DNA of 64,000 bases from Pedobacter changchengzhani (GTDB lineage Bacteria; Bacteroidota; Bacteroidia; Sphingobacteriales; Sphingobacteriaceae): contig NZ_SJCY01000004.1 of NCBI RefSeq assembly GCF_004354365.1, forward strand, positions 186,001 through 250,000, read 5' to 3'. The position numbers were made by a program, and so were the translations under genes. Shown here in pieces: positions 1-8,430 of the stretch. The notes beneath the pieces were generated by a model. It did no database searches and had not been told where the DNA came from. It worked only from the letters and a program-made list of their open reading frames with translations. Position 1 is the stretch's first letter. Every line of letters starts with the position of its first letter.

Positions 1-392
1 AAATCCTCTTTTGAAATTTGTTTAAATTCTATAATGCCGTTTTTTGGGTCGGTTAAAGTATTGTCTTTAAATTTTATTAAAAATTTGTCACCAGCAAATT
101 CATGATTTTCCATTTTAAAATATTCTTCCTCATCTATATTTAGCTGACTGAGGCTTTTAAAATTCTTTAGACTTACTTTAAATTTTTGGGGTAGTTCAAA
201 AAATAGACTGTCGTTTCGCTTTCTAAAGTTGAAATTTTTCTGAAAAATTTGATCCAGATAAAATTCTTTCATTCCCTTAATTGGTTTTTCATCTGGTCTG
301 TAAACACTTGCAATTTGCCAATAGGTTTCCTTTTCTTGTCCGCAAGATTGTAGAGACAGGGAAACCATTAAAATGAGGACGATGTTTTTCAT
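1..392 (-). CDS. Lipoprotein, hypothetical (3' part beyond the window)
   Basis: An open frame begins with ATG (complement of 390-392) and runs off the left edge with about 130 codons visible. The N-terminus is a short hydrophobic stretch ending in LQSC, a lipobox, so the product should be a lipoprotein anchored on the periplasmic or outer-membrane face. The rest is rich in Lys, Phe and Glu and shows no domain I recognise. It is followed upstream, on the same strand, by another lipoprotein gene at 438-1133, separated by 45 bases. The function is unknown. The reading frame and signal are clear, but the end is missing. Confidence 0.7.
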   Translation of the reverse strand, partial: MKNIVLILMVSLSLQSCGQEKETYWQIASVYRPDEKPIKGMKEFYLDQIFQKNFNFRKRNDSLFFELPQKFKVSLKNFKSLSQLNIDEEEYFKMENHEFAGDKFLIKFKDNTLTDPKNGIIEFKQISKED

Positions 393-437
393 AATATTTT
401 TTGGACTGTTATTAAAGAAGCTTGATGATTACTTAAT

Positions 438-1133
438 TTATTTAACATAATTCTTTAAAAAGTAACTGTCGTTACCATCCTCTTTCTGTTTTTGATTAAC
501 AAAATCTTTGTAAGTATATTTTTTATTTTGATGTTCAGGCTTATTTTTCTCAAATAAATAATCACTATAATACCCAAAACCACCAGCGATATAGTAATTG
601 TAGAGCACCTTATTCTTATTGTTTACCACATTCAAATCGGCTGAGATAGTTTTCTTCCCATTGAATTCTGTTGTATGGTTAATTTCCAAAAAATAGGTGT
701 TTTGATTAGCTTCCCATATCCTGAAACTAAAATCTTTTTTATCATCATAATGGTAATCCGCTTCGCCAAACTTTTCTATTAAAGCTTTTTCTAACTTCAG
801 TGATTCATCTTTGGTTACCAATCTCAATTCATAGGATTCAATTTTTCCCGTTTTTTTACTCAATTGGAATGTTACGCTATTGGTTCCGAAAAATGAACCT
901 TCGTCAACCATGGTTCCCGAAAGTTTTTCCTCGCCAAAATATAACGCATTTTCATCTTTAACCCTTATGGATGTTACTTCTGCAAAATCTGATCTTTCTT
1001 TAAATTCAAACTTTTTGGTAATCGCATCTTTAGCCATCGGTAGCGTTAGCTGAGCCAAATCAAAATCATGCTTTTGGCAGGATACTAATGGCAAAATAAG
1101 CAACATTAACCACATTTTAGATTTTACTTTCAT
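438..1133 (-). CDS. Lipoprotein, hypothetical
   Basis: The 231-residue product starts with a lysine-rich signal and a lipobox LVSC near residue 19, so it is predicted to be a lipoprotein. The mature part alternates beta-strand-like segments and has no motif I can assign. It lies 16 bases downstream of the membrane-protein gene at 1150-1707 on the same strand, and probably belongs to the transcript that starts with the TonB-C gene. No catalytic signature is visible. The function is unknown; confidence concerns only that the gene is real and exported. Confidence 0.75.
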   Translation of the reverse strand: MKVKSKMWLMLLILPLVSCQKHDFDLAQLTLPMAKDAITKKFEFKERSDFAEVTSIRVKDENALYFGEEKLSGTMVDEGSFFGTNSVTFQLSKKTGKIESYELRLVTKDESLKLEKALIEKFGEADYHYDDKKDFSFRIWEANQNTYFLEINHTTEFNGKKTISADLNVVNNKNKVLYNYYIAGGFGYYSDYLFEKNKPEHQNKKYTYKDFVNQKQKEDGNDSYFLKNYVK

Positions 1134-1149
1134 GAGTGTTTTATTTTTA

Positions 1150-1707
1150 TTAATTGTTTTTTAGTAAAGTCATTTTAGACGTTACGTTATCGCCAGAAAA
1201 CTGAATCGTCATGCTACTATCTGTTTCGCTAATAAACTTTGCATCTTGGATTGACCAAATGGCTATCCTAGTGCTGTCATTTATGGCAACATGCTGGTTC
1301 GTATTTGCAACCCGTTTCTCTATTAATCCTCTATTCTCCACAAGCTCCATCAACGGTCTTCCCATTACACCATAACCAACAATTTGAAGTCTGTATTCCG
1401 GCGTAATTTGTTTTTTAAAATGTAAGCCACCCCCGGTGGTGGATAATACGATGGCGAAAAATGGAATCATCATAGGTAAAATGCTTAAAATTATACCAGT
1501 TATAAGTAAACCAAAATAGATTTTAGTCAATACTTTTTTCCAAAATATTTTAATGATGTAAATTGTGCTAAAAAACCACATCCAAAACAAAATTCTATCG
1601 CTCCAATAACCAGCAATACTCAACTTATAAATTGAGTCGCCAATTACATTTGCAATGAGCAAAAGTGAAATTATGATGTACGCCATTAGCGCTTGTTTTT
1701 TACTCAT
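1150..1707 (-). CDS. Multispanning membrane protein, hypothetical
   Basis: The 185-residue product has about three to four hydrophobic helices in its first 95 residues, then a soluble C-terminal part of mixed composition. Its ATG (complement of 1705-1707) shares one base with the TAA stop of the upstream TonB-C gene, a TAATG junction typical of translational coupling, so the two proteins are probably made together. No known family was recognised. A role linked to the neighbouring TonB-C protein is possible but only inferred from the overlap. Confidence 0.75.
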   Translation of the reverse strand: MSKKQALMAYIIISLLLIANVIGDSIYKLSIAGYWSDRILFWMWFFSTIYIIKIFWKKVLTKIYFGLLITGIILSILPMMIPFFAIVLSTTGGGLHFKKQITPEYRLQIVGYGVMGRPLMELVENRGLIEKRVANTNQHVAINDSTRIAIWSIQDAKFISETDSSMTIQFSGDNVTSKMTLLKNN

Positions 1708-2468
1708 TAGTTAAGTTGAAAATTAACAGGCATGCGCATTCTGTACCTGACATCGTTTCCATTTAGTTTAGCTGGGCTCCATTTAGGCATTCTCTTCATC
1801 ACCCGCATCACTTCTTCATCTAAACCAAACCCCAAACCTTTATCAATTTTAATTTCAGTAACTGATCCATCTTTTTCAATTACAAAAGTGAGTATGATTG
1901 TACCTTCAATCCCATTTTCGAGAGCCTCAGCAGGATACTCAACATGCTCCCCAACATACTTGCGAGCATTGTTTATTCCGCCAGGATATTCTGGCAAAAC
2001 ATCAACTTCATCTGGCTTGCCAGAATTATCAACAGCGGTTATAACAGTACCAGAACTTGGAGGTGGTGGTGGAGTCATAGCTACTGGTACGCCGTATTTT
2101 AGAAATGATAAAAGTCCCTTACTATTTTGCATGTATTTTCTATAGGCGTCATCGGTAAAACCTTCTCGCTTAAAAATGATTGATTTAGGGAAGATCTCAT
2201 AAGTAGTGTTTAGTTGAACTTCACCGCTACTTTTTTCTGTAATTTCCTTAATTTCTTTACCCAATACTTTGGTATTACCGACCCTATATAGTAAGTAGAA
2301 AGTAGTATCCGCCAGATCGGTATTTGGCCTGCCACCAATAGTGTATAAATTATAACCAACACTACCAAATTTGAAAGATTTTATAAGTTTTCTGGTTTGG
2401 GCAGAAGCATTTATCGTAACTAAAAAGAGTAACATTAATAAAATTTTAAATTTTTGAGTATTGTTCAT
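1707..2468 (-). CDS. TonB C-terminal domain protein with signal peptide
   Basis: I chose the start at 2468 (MNNTQK...) rather than an ATG ten codons upstream because it places a clean signal peptide ending ASAQ at the N-terminus. The product has 253 residues. A proline run (about residues 133-138) precedes a TonB_C domain over the last ~85 residues, with the usual EYPGG, YPAEALENGIEGT, DGSV and PKWSPAKLNG elements. TonB_C domains normally pass energy from ExbB/D to outer-membrane receptors. Here the N-terminal membrane anchor is replaced by a cleavable signal, a common Bacteroidota variant of unknown task. It is coupled to the next gene by a TAATG overlap. Confidence 0.85.
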   Translation of the reverse strand: MNNTQKFKILLMLLFLVTINASAQTRKLIKSFKFGSVGYNLYTIGGRPNTDLADTTFYLLYRVGNTKVLGKEIKEITEKSSGEVQLNTTYEIFPKSIIFKREGFTDDAYRKYMQNSKGLLSFLKYGVPVAMTPPPPPSSGTVITAVDNSGKPDEVDVLPEYPGGINNARKYVGEHVEYPAEALENGIEGTIILTFVIEKDGSVTEIKIDKGLGFGLDEEVMRVMKRMPKWSPAKLNGNDVRYRMRMPVNFQLN

Positions 2469-2633
2469 AAGTATAGATTTTGTTAAGCTAAAGTACATTT
2501 CTATTTTATTAAAAATTTGCTTTAATTATTATTTGTGTACTTTTTGGTGGTATTTGTATGGTTTGTGATGTTATTCGTAATTAGAAAAACGTATTATCAT
2601 TTTATAATACTAATTTGGCCGTTACCGAAGGAT

Positions 2634-2752
2634 CTGGGCTATCCGCTTAATCTTTTTTGTTTGTAGTTTTGCCAATGCTTTGGCTAATAAACAAAAAAGC
2701 CTGCCGGAAAGGCAGGGATATTGCTTCTCTGTAGAAATTCTCTGGACTATCC
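2634..2752. repeat. Direct repeat CTGGRCTATCC flanking the terminator
   Basis: CTGGGCTATCC at 2634-2644 and CTGGACTATCC at 2742-2752 differ by one base and bracket the hairpin at 2699-2717. The remainder of the gene-free stretch 2469-2869 shows no other structure that I can name. Confidence 0.35.
2699..2717 (-). terminator. Rho-independent terminator reading leftwards
   Basis: CCTGCC (2700-2705) and GGCAGG (2711-2716) pair around a five-base loop. On the minus strand the hairpin is followed directly by a run of six T. The orientation means it ends a minus-strand transcript coming from the right, but the nearest gene on the right (2870-4303) is on the plus strand. Either it serves an unannotated short minus-strand RNA or it blocks antisense transcription. 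Confidence 0.6.
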
Positions 2753-2869
2753 TGCCAAGTGCATCTCTTTGAGACTAGCGCAAAACCGACTTTGCCAAAA
2801 AATCGTTTTATCCTAAAAATTAGCAAAGTAAATTGTTATTATTGGCTCGATTATTACGTATTAAAAACT

Positions 2870-4303
2870 ATGAAAAAAATACTCTTTTTTATTTTTATGA
2901 TTTGCTTAGGCTTAACGATAAATGTAGATGCACAAAAGATAAAGCCTATAAAAAAAGCGCCTCCAAAAATAAAAATTGTTGCACCAGAAGAAGCACCATT
3001 GCCTCCGCCTCCGCCTAAAAAGTTACTTGCAAACCCAATTATTATGGAAAGCCAAGAGGCAACGAATTTTAGAAAACAAAGATTTTGTTCGGATTGTGAC
3101 ACCCTTATATTAGCGCCAGAAAAAAAGCACATTCTTATTTATGATGTAAAATGGATGGCAAATAGCGAAGCGCAAACTTATAAGAAACAACCAACCGAAA
3201 GTGATTTAAAAAAAGATTATTATGCATTAAAGGAAGAAAATAAGAGAGAATGGGATGAATTACAGCAAAATTTTTCGCCGCAAGAATATATCTATCATTA
3301 TATTTATAGAAATACTTACATAGAAATACCTAATAAACAGCATCAAATTTTAAATTTATTGGATAGAAAAGTTCGGCATGAAGGTTTTTTATTTTGGACT
3401 GGAAAAGAACTGGACAGTATAATTACCCGTAAAAATATGAGTTTACTAACCGAAGTTGTTTCCGAACAAACTGGGCAACATAAAAAATCATCGTACTATA
3501 AAAAATTTGTAACGGATAGTTTAACAATTGTTAATCTTCAAAAAACAAGTAATCCTTCGGCCAACCTATCAGCCAACATGAACACTATATTAATGCGAGA
3601 AGCCTTTGGTTCTAATATATTACCACTTCAATTTTTTAATTTAAGCAAGGTGAGTAAAGTGACCTTGAGTGCTAAAACTAAAGGTGGGGATATGCTCGTA
3701 TTAAATTTAAACAAAAATGGCCAATTAACAGAAGTAATTGATAAGCACAATGGTATAGTAATCACTTATAAAGATAACCTACCAATTTTAGCTAAAAGCC
3801 CAGCCAAAACATTAAATTTTTATTACCGCAACGATACGCTAATTATTAAAGGTGAAAATTATTTAAAGGTGAACAAGCTTATTGGTAATGTTTTTTTTAA
3901 TGTAAAAAATTTCAGGACTGAAGAAAGAGATTATTCGAATTTAACATTAGAAGATGGCCTAGAAATACAGCTAACAAACGACGGTGGTAATACTTGTTTA
4001 AGTCAAGCAAACACAAGCGAAGGCAGTGCAACCAAGCAGTGTTATAGTAATACCCGTTGGCAATTACCATTAACAATAACCAACGTAAGTGCTGGCGAAA
4101 GATATGATTTTACAAGCACAGCTTCTTATAGTGAAAATGATAATATTTTAGTTGTTGAAGACTTAAACAAGGCAAAATCTACAAAAATACAATATGGCTT
4201 AGTTGATGGTAAACCAACTACAATTACAAGTGCTTTTAAACGTGGCGAAGCCGAATATTCTGAGCCTTTTTTGGTAAACGTGAATTATGAATATTATAAA
4301 TAA
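2870..4303 (+). CDS. Secreted protein, hypothetical
   Basis: The start at 2870 is preferred over the longer frame from 2759 because it gives a standard signal peptide (MKKILFF... ending VDAQ). The mature protein of about 455 residues begins with a Lys/Pro-rich stretch including PPPPP and contains a CxxC-like CSDCD element. A second pair of Cys, about 17 residues apart, lies near residue 390, so disulfides are likely. No enzyme motif is recognised. It stands alone on the plus strand between minus-strand genes. Its role is unknown. Confidence 0.75.
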   Translation: MKKILFFIFMICLGLTINVDAQKIKPIKKAPPKIKIVAPEEAPLPPPPPKKLLANPIIMESQEATNFRKQRFCSDCDTLILAPEKKHILIYDVKWMANSEAQTYKKQPTESDLKKDYYALKEENKREWDELQQNFSPQEYIYHYIYRNTYIEIPNKQHQILNLLDRKVRHEGFLFWTGKELDSIITRKNMSLLTEVVSEQTGQHKKSSYYKKFVTDSLTIVNLQKTSNPSANLSANMNTILMREAFGSNILPLQFFNLSKVSKVTLSAKTKGGDMLVLNLNKNGQLTEVIDKHNGIVITYKDNLPILAKSPAKTLNFYYRNDTLIIKGENYLKVNKLIGNVFFNVKNFRTEERDYSNLTLEDGLEIQLTNDGGNTCLSQANTSEGSATKQCYSNTRWQLPLTITNVSAGERYDFTSTASYSENDNILVVEDLNKAKSTKIQYGLVDGKPTTITSAFKRGEAEYSEPFLVNVNYEYYK

Positions 4304-4335
4304 CAACGCAAGTTTTTAAACAAATTATATTCAAG

Positions 4336-4360
4336 TAAAGCCATTAGTTGCTTTATTTAT
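4336..4360. terminator. Weak bidirectional hairpin between convergent genes
   Basis: TAAAGC (4336-4341) and GCTTTA (4350-4355) form a short stem followed by a T-rich tract. It lies between the stop codons of the convergent genes 2870-4303 and 4353-5060. The stem is only six pairs and AT-rich, so this is a weak call. Confidence 0.3.
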
Positions 4361-5060
4361 TAAATACAAAGTAGCAGACGGTTACTAAAATGATGGCCGC
4401 TAAAATTATCCATAGCCATGTTTTTGGTCGTTCCTCAACAAAAACAGAAGCAGTGGTGTTAAAATTATTTTCATTGAATTTCTGTTCATATTCTAGCATC
4501 AATTCTTTGTTCATCATCAGTTTTTTAACGTGCGCCCAAATTGGGTCGTTTGGGGTTACAAAATTCATTTTGCCGTTATTATCTGTGTAGGTTACTTTTA
4601 TGTCGCCGTTATTTTTTTCTACACGAACACTTTCTTTATAACCAGTGCTTGTGGGTTTTGTGTAACCATCCCAATTTCCATCAGTTAAATTATCAACCAA
4701 CTCTTTGGCCTCTTTTAATCCAATTTTGGCGGTTTCGTGTACTAATTTTACAGCTTCTAATTTTTTATTTTGCTCAATTAATTTCAGAATTTCCGCCAAA
4801 TCCAATCCTCTATTTTTTAGCGTTTCCTTAAAGTTTTCTGCTGTATTGTTTCCTATTTCTCCACTGTTTGTTGGGGTTAAAAATCCATTTAAACTACGGC
4901 CTTCTATGGCTTCAACCATATCTTTCGCATCTTTTAATCCCAAATTTGTAAGGTCTTTTACTAATTTTACAGCTTCTACTTTTTTATTTTGGTTTAAAAG
5001 ATTCGCTATTTCCAGCATATCAATTTCAGCTCCGTTGATGGTTATTTTATTTTTTTCCAT
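4353..5060 (-). CDS. Membrane-anchored protein with two ribosomal L7/L12 C-terminal-type domains
   Basis: The 235-residue product carries two copies of a helix-strand-helix unit seen in the C-terminal domain of ribosomal protein L7/L12. The cores are EAVKLVKDLTNLGLKDAKD (about 29-47) and EAVKLVHETAKIGLKEAKE (about 102-120). A linker leads to one C-terminal transmembrane helix (about 214-233) beginning PKTWLW. There is no signal peptide, so the domains should face the cytoplasm. In the ribosome this domain recruits translation factors; what a membrane-tethered tandem version binds is unknown. It is not rplL itself, which lacks a membrane segment and repeats. Confidence 0.8.
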   Translation of the reverse strand: MEKNKITINGAEIDMLEIANLLNQNKKVEAVKLVKDLTNLGLKDAKDMVEAIEGRSLNGFLTPTNSGEIGNNTAENFKETLKNRGLDLAEILKLIEQNKKLEAVKLVHETAKIGLKEAKELVDNLTDGNWDGYTKPTSTGYKESVRVEKNNGDIKVTYTDNNGKMNFVTPNDPIWAHVKKLMMNKELMLEYEQKFNENNFNTTASVFVEERPKTWLWIILAAIILVTVCYFVFNK

Positions 5061-5087
5061 AGCAAATGGTAATTATTTTTTTGACTG

Positions 5088-5160
5088 TATTCATAATATT
5101 TCTCTGCGTGTAATACTAAAACTCCAAATACTACGGTGGTTAAGATGGTTTAGGAGCATT
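5088..5160 (-). pseudogene. Remnant of a paralogue of the 95-aa membrane protein gene at 5888-6175
   Basis: The DNA at about 5118-5148 matches 6123-6152 at all but a few of ~30 bases. On the minus strand it keeps the same frame, giving TILTTVVFGVLV against ILTTVLFGVLVF in the intact gene. A TAA stop lies just before this stretch and the rest of the gene is not recognisable. It lies between the L7/L12-type gene and the gene at 5172-5645 and appears to be the decayed end of a duplicated copy. Confidence 0.5.
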
Positions 5161-5171
5161 TCGCTATGCTA

Positions 5172-5645
5172 TCAAAGGCTAGTTTGGTTTACGTGCCCCA
5201 TAATTGCACGAGTCTCCTCTAACAACGCCTCAACTTTTTCAAGTTTGTAGAATCTATTAATTTCTATCTGCTCAACCTTGTTATTTTTTTGAAATTTAAT
5301 CATCAACGAGATTCCGGTCTTTATAAAGTTAGTTCGGTGCTTCGTTATTAGAAACTGAGTAAATTCATCAAAGCCACAAACCAGTTTCATGAATCCAAAA
5401 ATGGAAAGCTCTACCGTTCTATCGTGGGTGTTTATAATTACTCGCTTACCGATAATCAATAGGTTTAATAAGATTATGACTATCGGAATAATTTTCATGT
5501 AAATGGAATCTCGTCCACTTTCCATAAAAAAAAGTGCCCAAATTTCTATTACGATAAAAAGGATTAATGTGATATAGGCTAAAATATTATTCTTAATAGG
5601 ATAATATTCCGCTCCATTTTGTCTATAAAAAGATTTTGTTGTCAT
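5172..5645 (-). CDS. Two-helix membrane protein, hypothetical
   Basis: The 157-residue product has two adjacent hydrophobic helices (about 22-42 and 51-68), then a soluble tail of roughly 90 residues with alternating hydrophobic strands. This layout resembles small bacterial PH-domain membrane proteins, but I see no motif that proves it. It has no operon partner closer than 111 bases. Function unknown. Confidence 0.65.
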   Translation of the reverse strand: MTTKSFYRQNGAEYYPIKNNILAYITLILFIVIEIWALFFMESGRDSIYMKIIPIVIILLNLLIIGKRVIINTHDRTVELSIFGFMKLVCGFDEFTQFLITKHRTNFIKTGISLMIKFQKNNKVEQIEINRFYKLEKVEALLEETRAIMGHVNQTSL

Positions 5646-5887
5646 TAGATAATAAGGGTATATGTTAAATATTGAATTTGAGATTTACGACGTCTTTAAG
5701 CGAAACTTAGGTAAATATGGATTAGTAAATTACACCCGTTTTAAATTCGTACAAGTTTTCCATATTTCTGTAGCAATAGCTAAATTATTGGTTCTTTGAA
5801 GTACAGTGTGTTTAGCATCAAGTTCGAAGTACAAAGTGATGAACCCATTAGCTTTAATAACCGTAAAGCCAACACTTATACCAATCT

Positions 5888-6175
5888 TTACAGTTTCTTT
5901 ACTAATAATGCGCTCTGCTTTCTCCTCTTCAGCAGAAATAAAAATCCAAAAGCGATAATGAATGCAACCACAATATCTAAGCCTAAATTTAACCAGTCAG
6001 TTGCGCTCGTTACACCGAACTCTTCTCCAGTTTTAGGATTCACACTAATGCTACAAGCGTCTTTGTAAAACCAAAATGGATAGCTTAGGCTGTTGTTATC
6101 TATTATTGCACTTATAAATACCAAAACCCCAAATAATACGGTGGTTAAGATGATAAGTTTTAAAGTAAATTTCAT
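5888..6175 (-). CDS. Small membrane protein, hypothetical
   Basis: The 95-residue product has an N-terminal hydrophobic helix (about 4-22) and a second near the C-terminus ending in a Lys/Arg cluster. Between them is a loop with one Cys and the sequence NPKTGEEFGVTSATDWLN. An ATG nine codons upstream (6202) directly abuts the TAA of the next gene. I prefer 6175 because it matches the frame retained in the remnant copy at 5088-5160 and gives a normal lysine-plus-hydrophobic N-terminus. Unknown function. Confidence 0.6.
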   Translation of the reverse strand: MKFTLKLIILTTVLFGVLVFISAIIDNNSLSYPFWFYKDACSISVNPKTGEEFGVTSATDWLNLGLDIVVAFIIAFGFLFLLKRRKQSALLVKKL

Positions 6176-6202
6176 GTTTAATCGATGTATAAAAACTTCC
6201 AT

Positions 6203-6799
6203 TTATTCCATCCTAAATGCGTAAATAATAATGCCTGAATCGCCAAAACTCACTGCATAAAGCCAATGCTCATCGCCCCTTAAAAAAGAAGTTGCATAAC
6301 CACTGTCAACCATGTGTCCATTTGTCATTTCTGTTATTGTACTTTGTGGCACAGGGTGGTTAAGCATTAGTGATTTAAAGGTTTTTGACGTGCCCAACTT
6401 TTTCCAATCCGTTAAATAAAAATCTACGTATTCTTTCATATCCTCATTTGGTTTTTGAGTATTGCGATTTCGAAGTGCAGAAATGTCTACTTTATCTTTA
6501 TCTACGGTATATCTTGCTGGATAAATATCTAAACTTTTGCTGTCGTTGGGTAAAAATATGGCAATGCCAACTGCATCTTTACTTAACATTGTAGCCTCTA
6601 ATTTTCCGGCTTTTTGAAATTTGGTTATAAAAGTATCGAGGTATTTATAATTTGGATTTGTATGATCGGACGACGACACAGCATTGTTTAACCTTTCAGT
6701 ATAATCTTCAACTGGCTTTTGTTGCGCTTTAATAACCATAAACGACAGGAGTAAAAGCAAAAAGACTGATGTTTTGATGATTTTATATTGGTGTCTCAT
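6203..6799 (-). CDS. Secreted protein, hypothetical
   Basis: The 198-residue product begins with a signal peptide (VFLLLLLSFMVIKAQ). The mature part contains a C-terminal segment with a GDEHWLYAVSFGDSGIIIY-like pattern of beta strands. No known domain is recognised. Its stop lies immediately next to the longest possible start of the downstream small membrane protein, so the two are probably co-transcribed. Function unknown. Confidence 0.7.
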   Translation of the reverse strand: MRHQYKIIKTSVFLLLLLSFMVIKAQQKPVEDYTERLNNAVSSSDHTNPNYKYLDTFITKFQKAGKLEATMLSKDAVGIAIFLPNDSKSLDIYPARYTVDKDKVDISALRNRNTQKPNEDMKEYVDFYLTDWKKLGTSKTFKSLMLNHPVPQSTITEMTNGHMVDSGYATSFLRGDEHWLYAVSFGDSGIIIYAFRME

Positions 6800-6922
6800 A
6801 ACTTTTAGTTCTTAATATTTGATTTTGAGAAGCCCCAAAAAGTAATTAAAAATTCTGTGTCTAATAATTTCGGTATTCTTTTCAGCAATGCTGAAATATA
6901 TTGTTTAAAACGTTAATTCACA

Positions 6923-7699
6923 TTACCAACCAGTTACCAATAATCCCCTTGCACCTTTAATACTGCATTTCTGATATTTTGCATAGGCCAAACTTGCCTT
7001 GGTTATGGCTTGTTCATTCGTGCCACCATTTACATAAACTGAAAGTGCATCGTGTATAGAATACGCTTCGGGACACATTAAATTGGTTGTCCAAACTAAC
7101 GGATTTACATTTGCCTGCTTTAAGTGTGGGGTAAAATATTGCTTACTGGCACAGGCCAGAATAATTACATCGCGTTTTTTGTGGTCGGTATTTACAAATG
7201 TTTCGGTGAGTTTAAAATCCATTAAACCATTATGCCCAATGTAGGCAACTAAGGCAGCATTGCCACCAATGCCAATTTTCACACCATTAACATCGATTGT
7301 TTTTTTTGTGTTTCCAGCACTGCTGTTTAAAAAATCTAAAGTAGTTTGTTTTATAAATTGACCGTTGTAAGCATCTGCAACCAAATAATAATTTTTAATG
7401 GTGTGCTTAAAAATCAAGCGTTCCATAATATTGCCTTTCAATTTTTCGGCTTTTAGCAACTTCCATTCTTTGCTCTTTTTAAAATACGTACGGATACCAT
7501 TTGCACAACCCCAATACAAATTATTATCCGGGTCTTGTCCGTTGCCAATTGCTTTTGGTACAGGTACAATCCCTTGATATTTATTATCGCAAAGCGCGAC
7601 ATAAATGTGAATGGTTTTAAAGTCAGTATTTCCGCCTTGCGCAAAACTAGTTGCCGTTAAAAATAGTGCGAAGATGATTAAAAAAGATTTTGTTTTCAT
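6923..7699 (-). CDS. Secreted protein with a caspase-like (clan CD) His/Cys pattern
   Basis: The 258-residue product has a signal peptide ending TSFAQ. Its first strand (IHIYVALCDN) is followed by YIGHNGLMD around His156 and then, after 26 residues, DVIILACASK around Cys183. A hydrophobic strand ending in GH-G and a second ending in AC-S is the arrangement of the catalytic dyad in clan CD cysteine proteases (caspase, gingipain and clostripain families). The overall similarity to any one family is weak, and it could be an inactive relative or an unrelated fold. It is a single gene, flanked by hypotheticals. Confidence 0.55.
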   Translation of the reverse strand: MKTKSFLIIFALFLTATSFAQGGNTDFKTIHIYVALCDNKYQGIVPVPKAIGNGQDPDNNLYWGCANGIRTYFKKSKEWKLLKAEKLKGNIMERLIFKHTIKNYYLVADAYNGQFIKQTTLDFLNSSAGNTKKTIDVNGVKIGIGGNAALVAYIGHNGLMDFKLTETFVNTDHKKRDVIILACASKQYFTPHLKQANVNPLVWTTNLMCPEAYSIHDALSVYVNGGTNEQAITKASLAYAKYQKCSIKGARGLLVTGW

Positions 7700-7855
7700 T
7701 TATCTAGTTTGTAAGAACTTAATGAGGTATAATCATATAACGCAAGGCTTATGGTATTGCCTTTTATTTCTTTAATGTTAAACAAGATAAACATGTTGTT
7801 ATTCATTTTTGCTCTATAAAACGTCGCCAACCAACTGATTTCTGACGTATTTTTT

Positions 7856-8197
7856 TTAGTTGAACTTACTAATAACTACGCTAACGATTGCAAATGCAAA
7901 GAATAAACCGATAATAAACAGACCGAAATAATGTGTTATTGGTCTTTTAGCTCTTTTGTTGCTCTCATCATAAACGGATTGTAATTCTATGGGCAGTTGG
8001 TTCGCATAAAGCGCTTGTTTACAGTGGCTACATTGGGTAATACCTATCTTAGTAGTTGGGAAAATCGGAATCCAGAAAATATGGAAATATTTTGCGAAGA
8101 AACTAATGCGAACTGTCCCTACCGAACCGCAATTTGGACAATTGAAGGCATTGGATTGTTGCTTCAAATAAGTACCTCTTGTGCCAAAAATAATCAT
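7856..8197 (-). CDS. Zinc-ribbon membrane protein
   Basis: The 113-residue product has two CxxC knuckles, Cys20/Cys23 (CPNC) and Cys56/Cys59 (CSHC), which should bind one zinc ion. They are followed by a single transmembrane helix at about residues 91-110. This architecture is a common small zinc-ribbon protein with no assigned biochemical task. It is a single gene with no operon partner. Confidence 0.75.
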   Translation of the reverse strand: MIIFGTRGTYLKQQSNAFNCPNCGSVGTVRISFFAKYFHIFWIPIFPTTKIGITQCSHCKQALYANQLPIELQSVYDESNKRAKRPITHYFGLFIIGLFFAFAIVSVVISKFN

Positions 8198-8430
8198 AAA
8201 TATAAAGTTATTGAGTGGAAAATATAATTGTAAACCTGCTAAATAAAACCGACAATTAAAGCGTGTATTTATTATTCGTTGGAAGGAAAAGAATATTCGT
8301 AAGCAGTTTTTAAAAATCCGTAAGTTTTCGGCTTACCCAAAAACGATGAATTTTTACGTGTATAAATTAAATCAATTTTAGGACTTAACTATTATGGCTT
8401 TACATTCAATTTCGCATTTTAATAAATTAT

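Noticed and set aside
1732..2145. 137-aa plus-strand frame
   Set aside because: Antisense to the TonB-C gene, whose protein is clearly recognisable.
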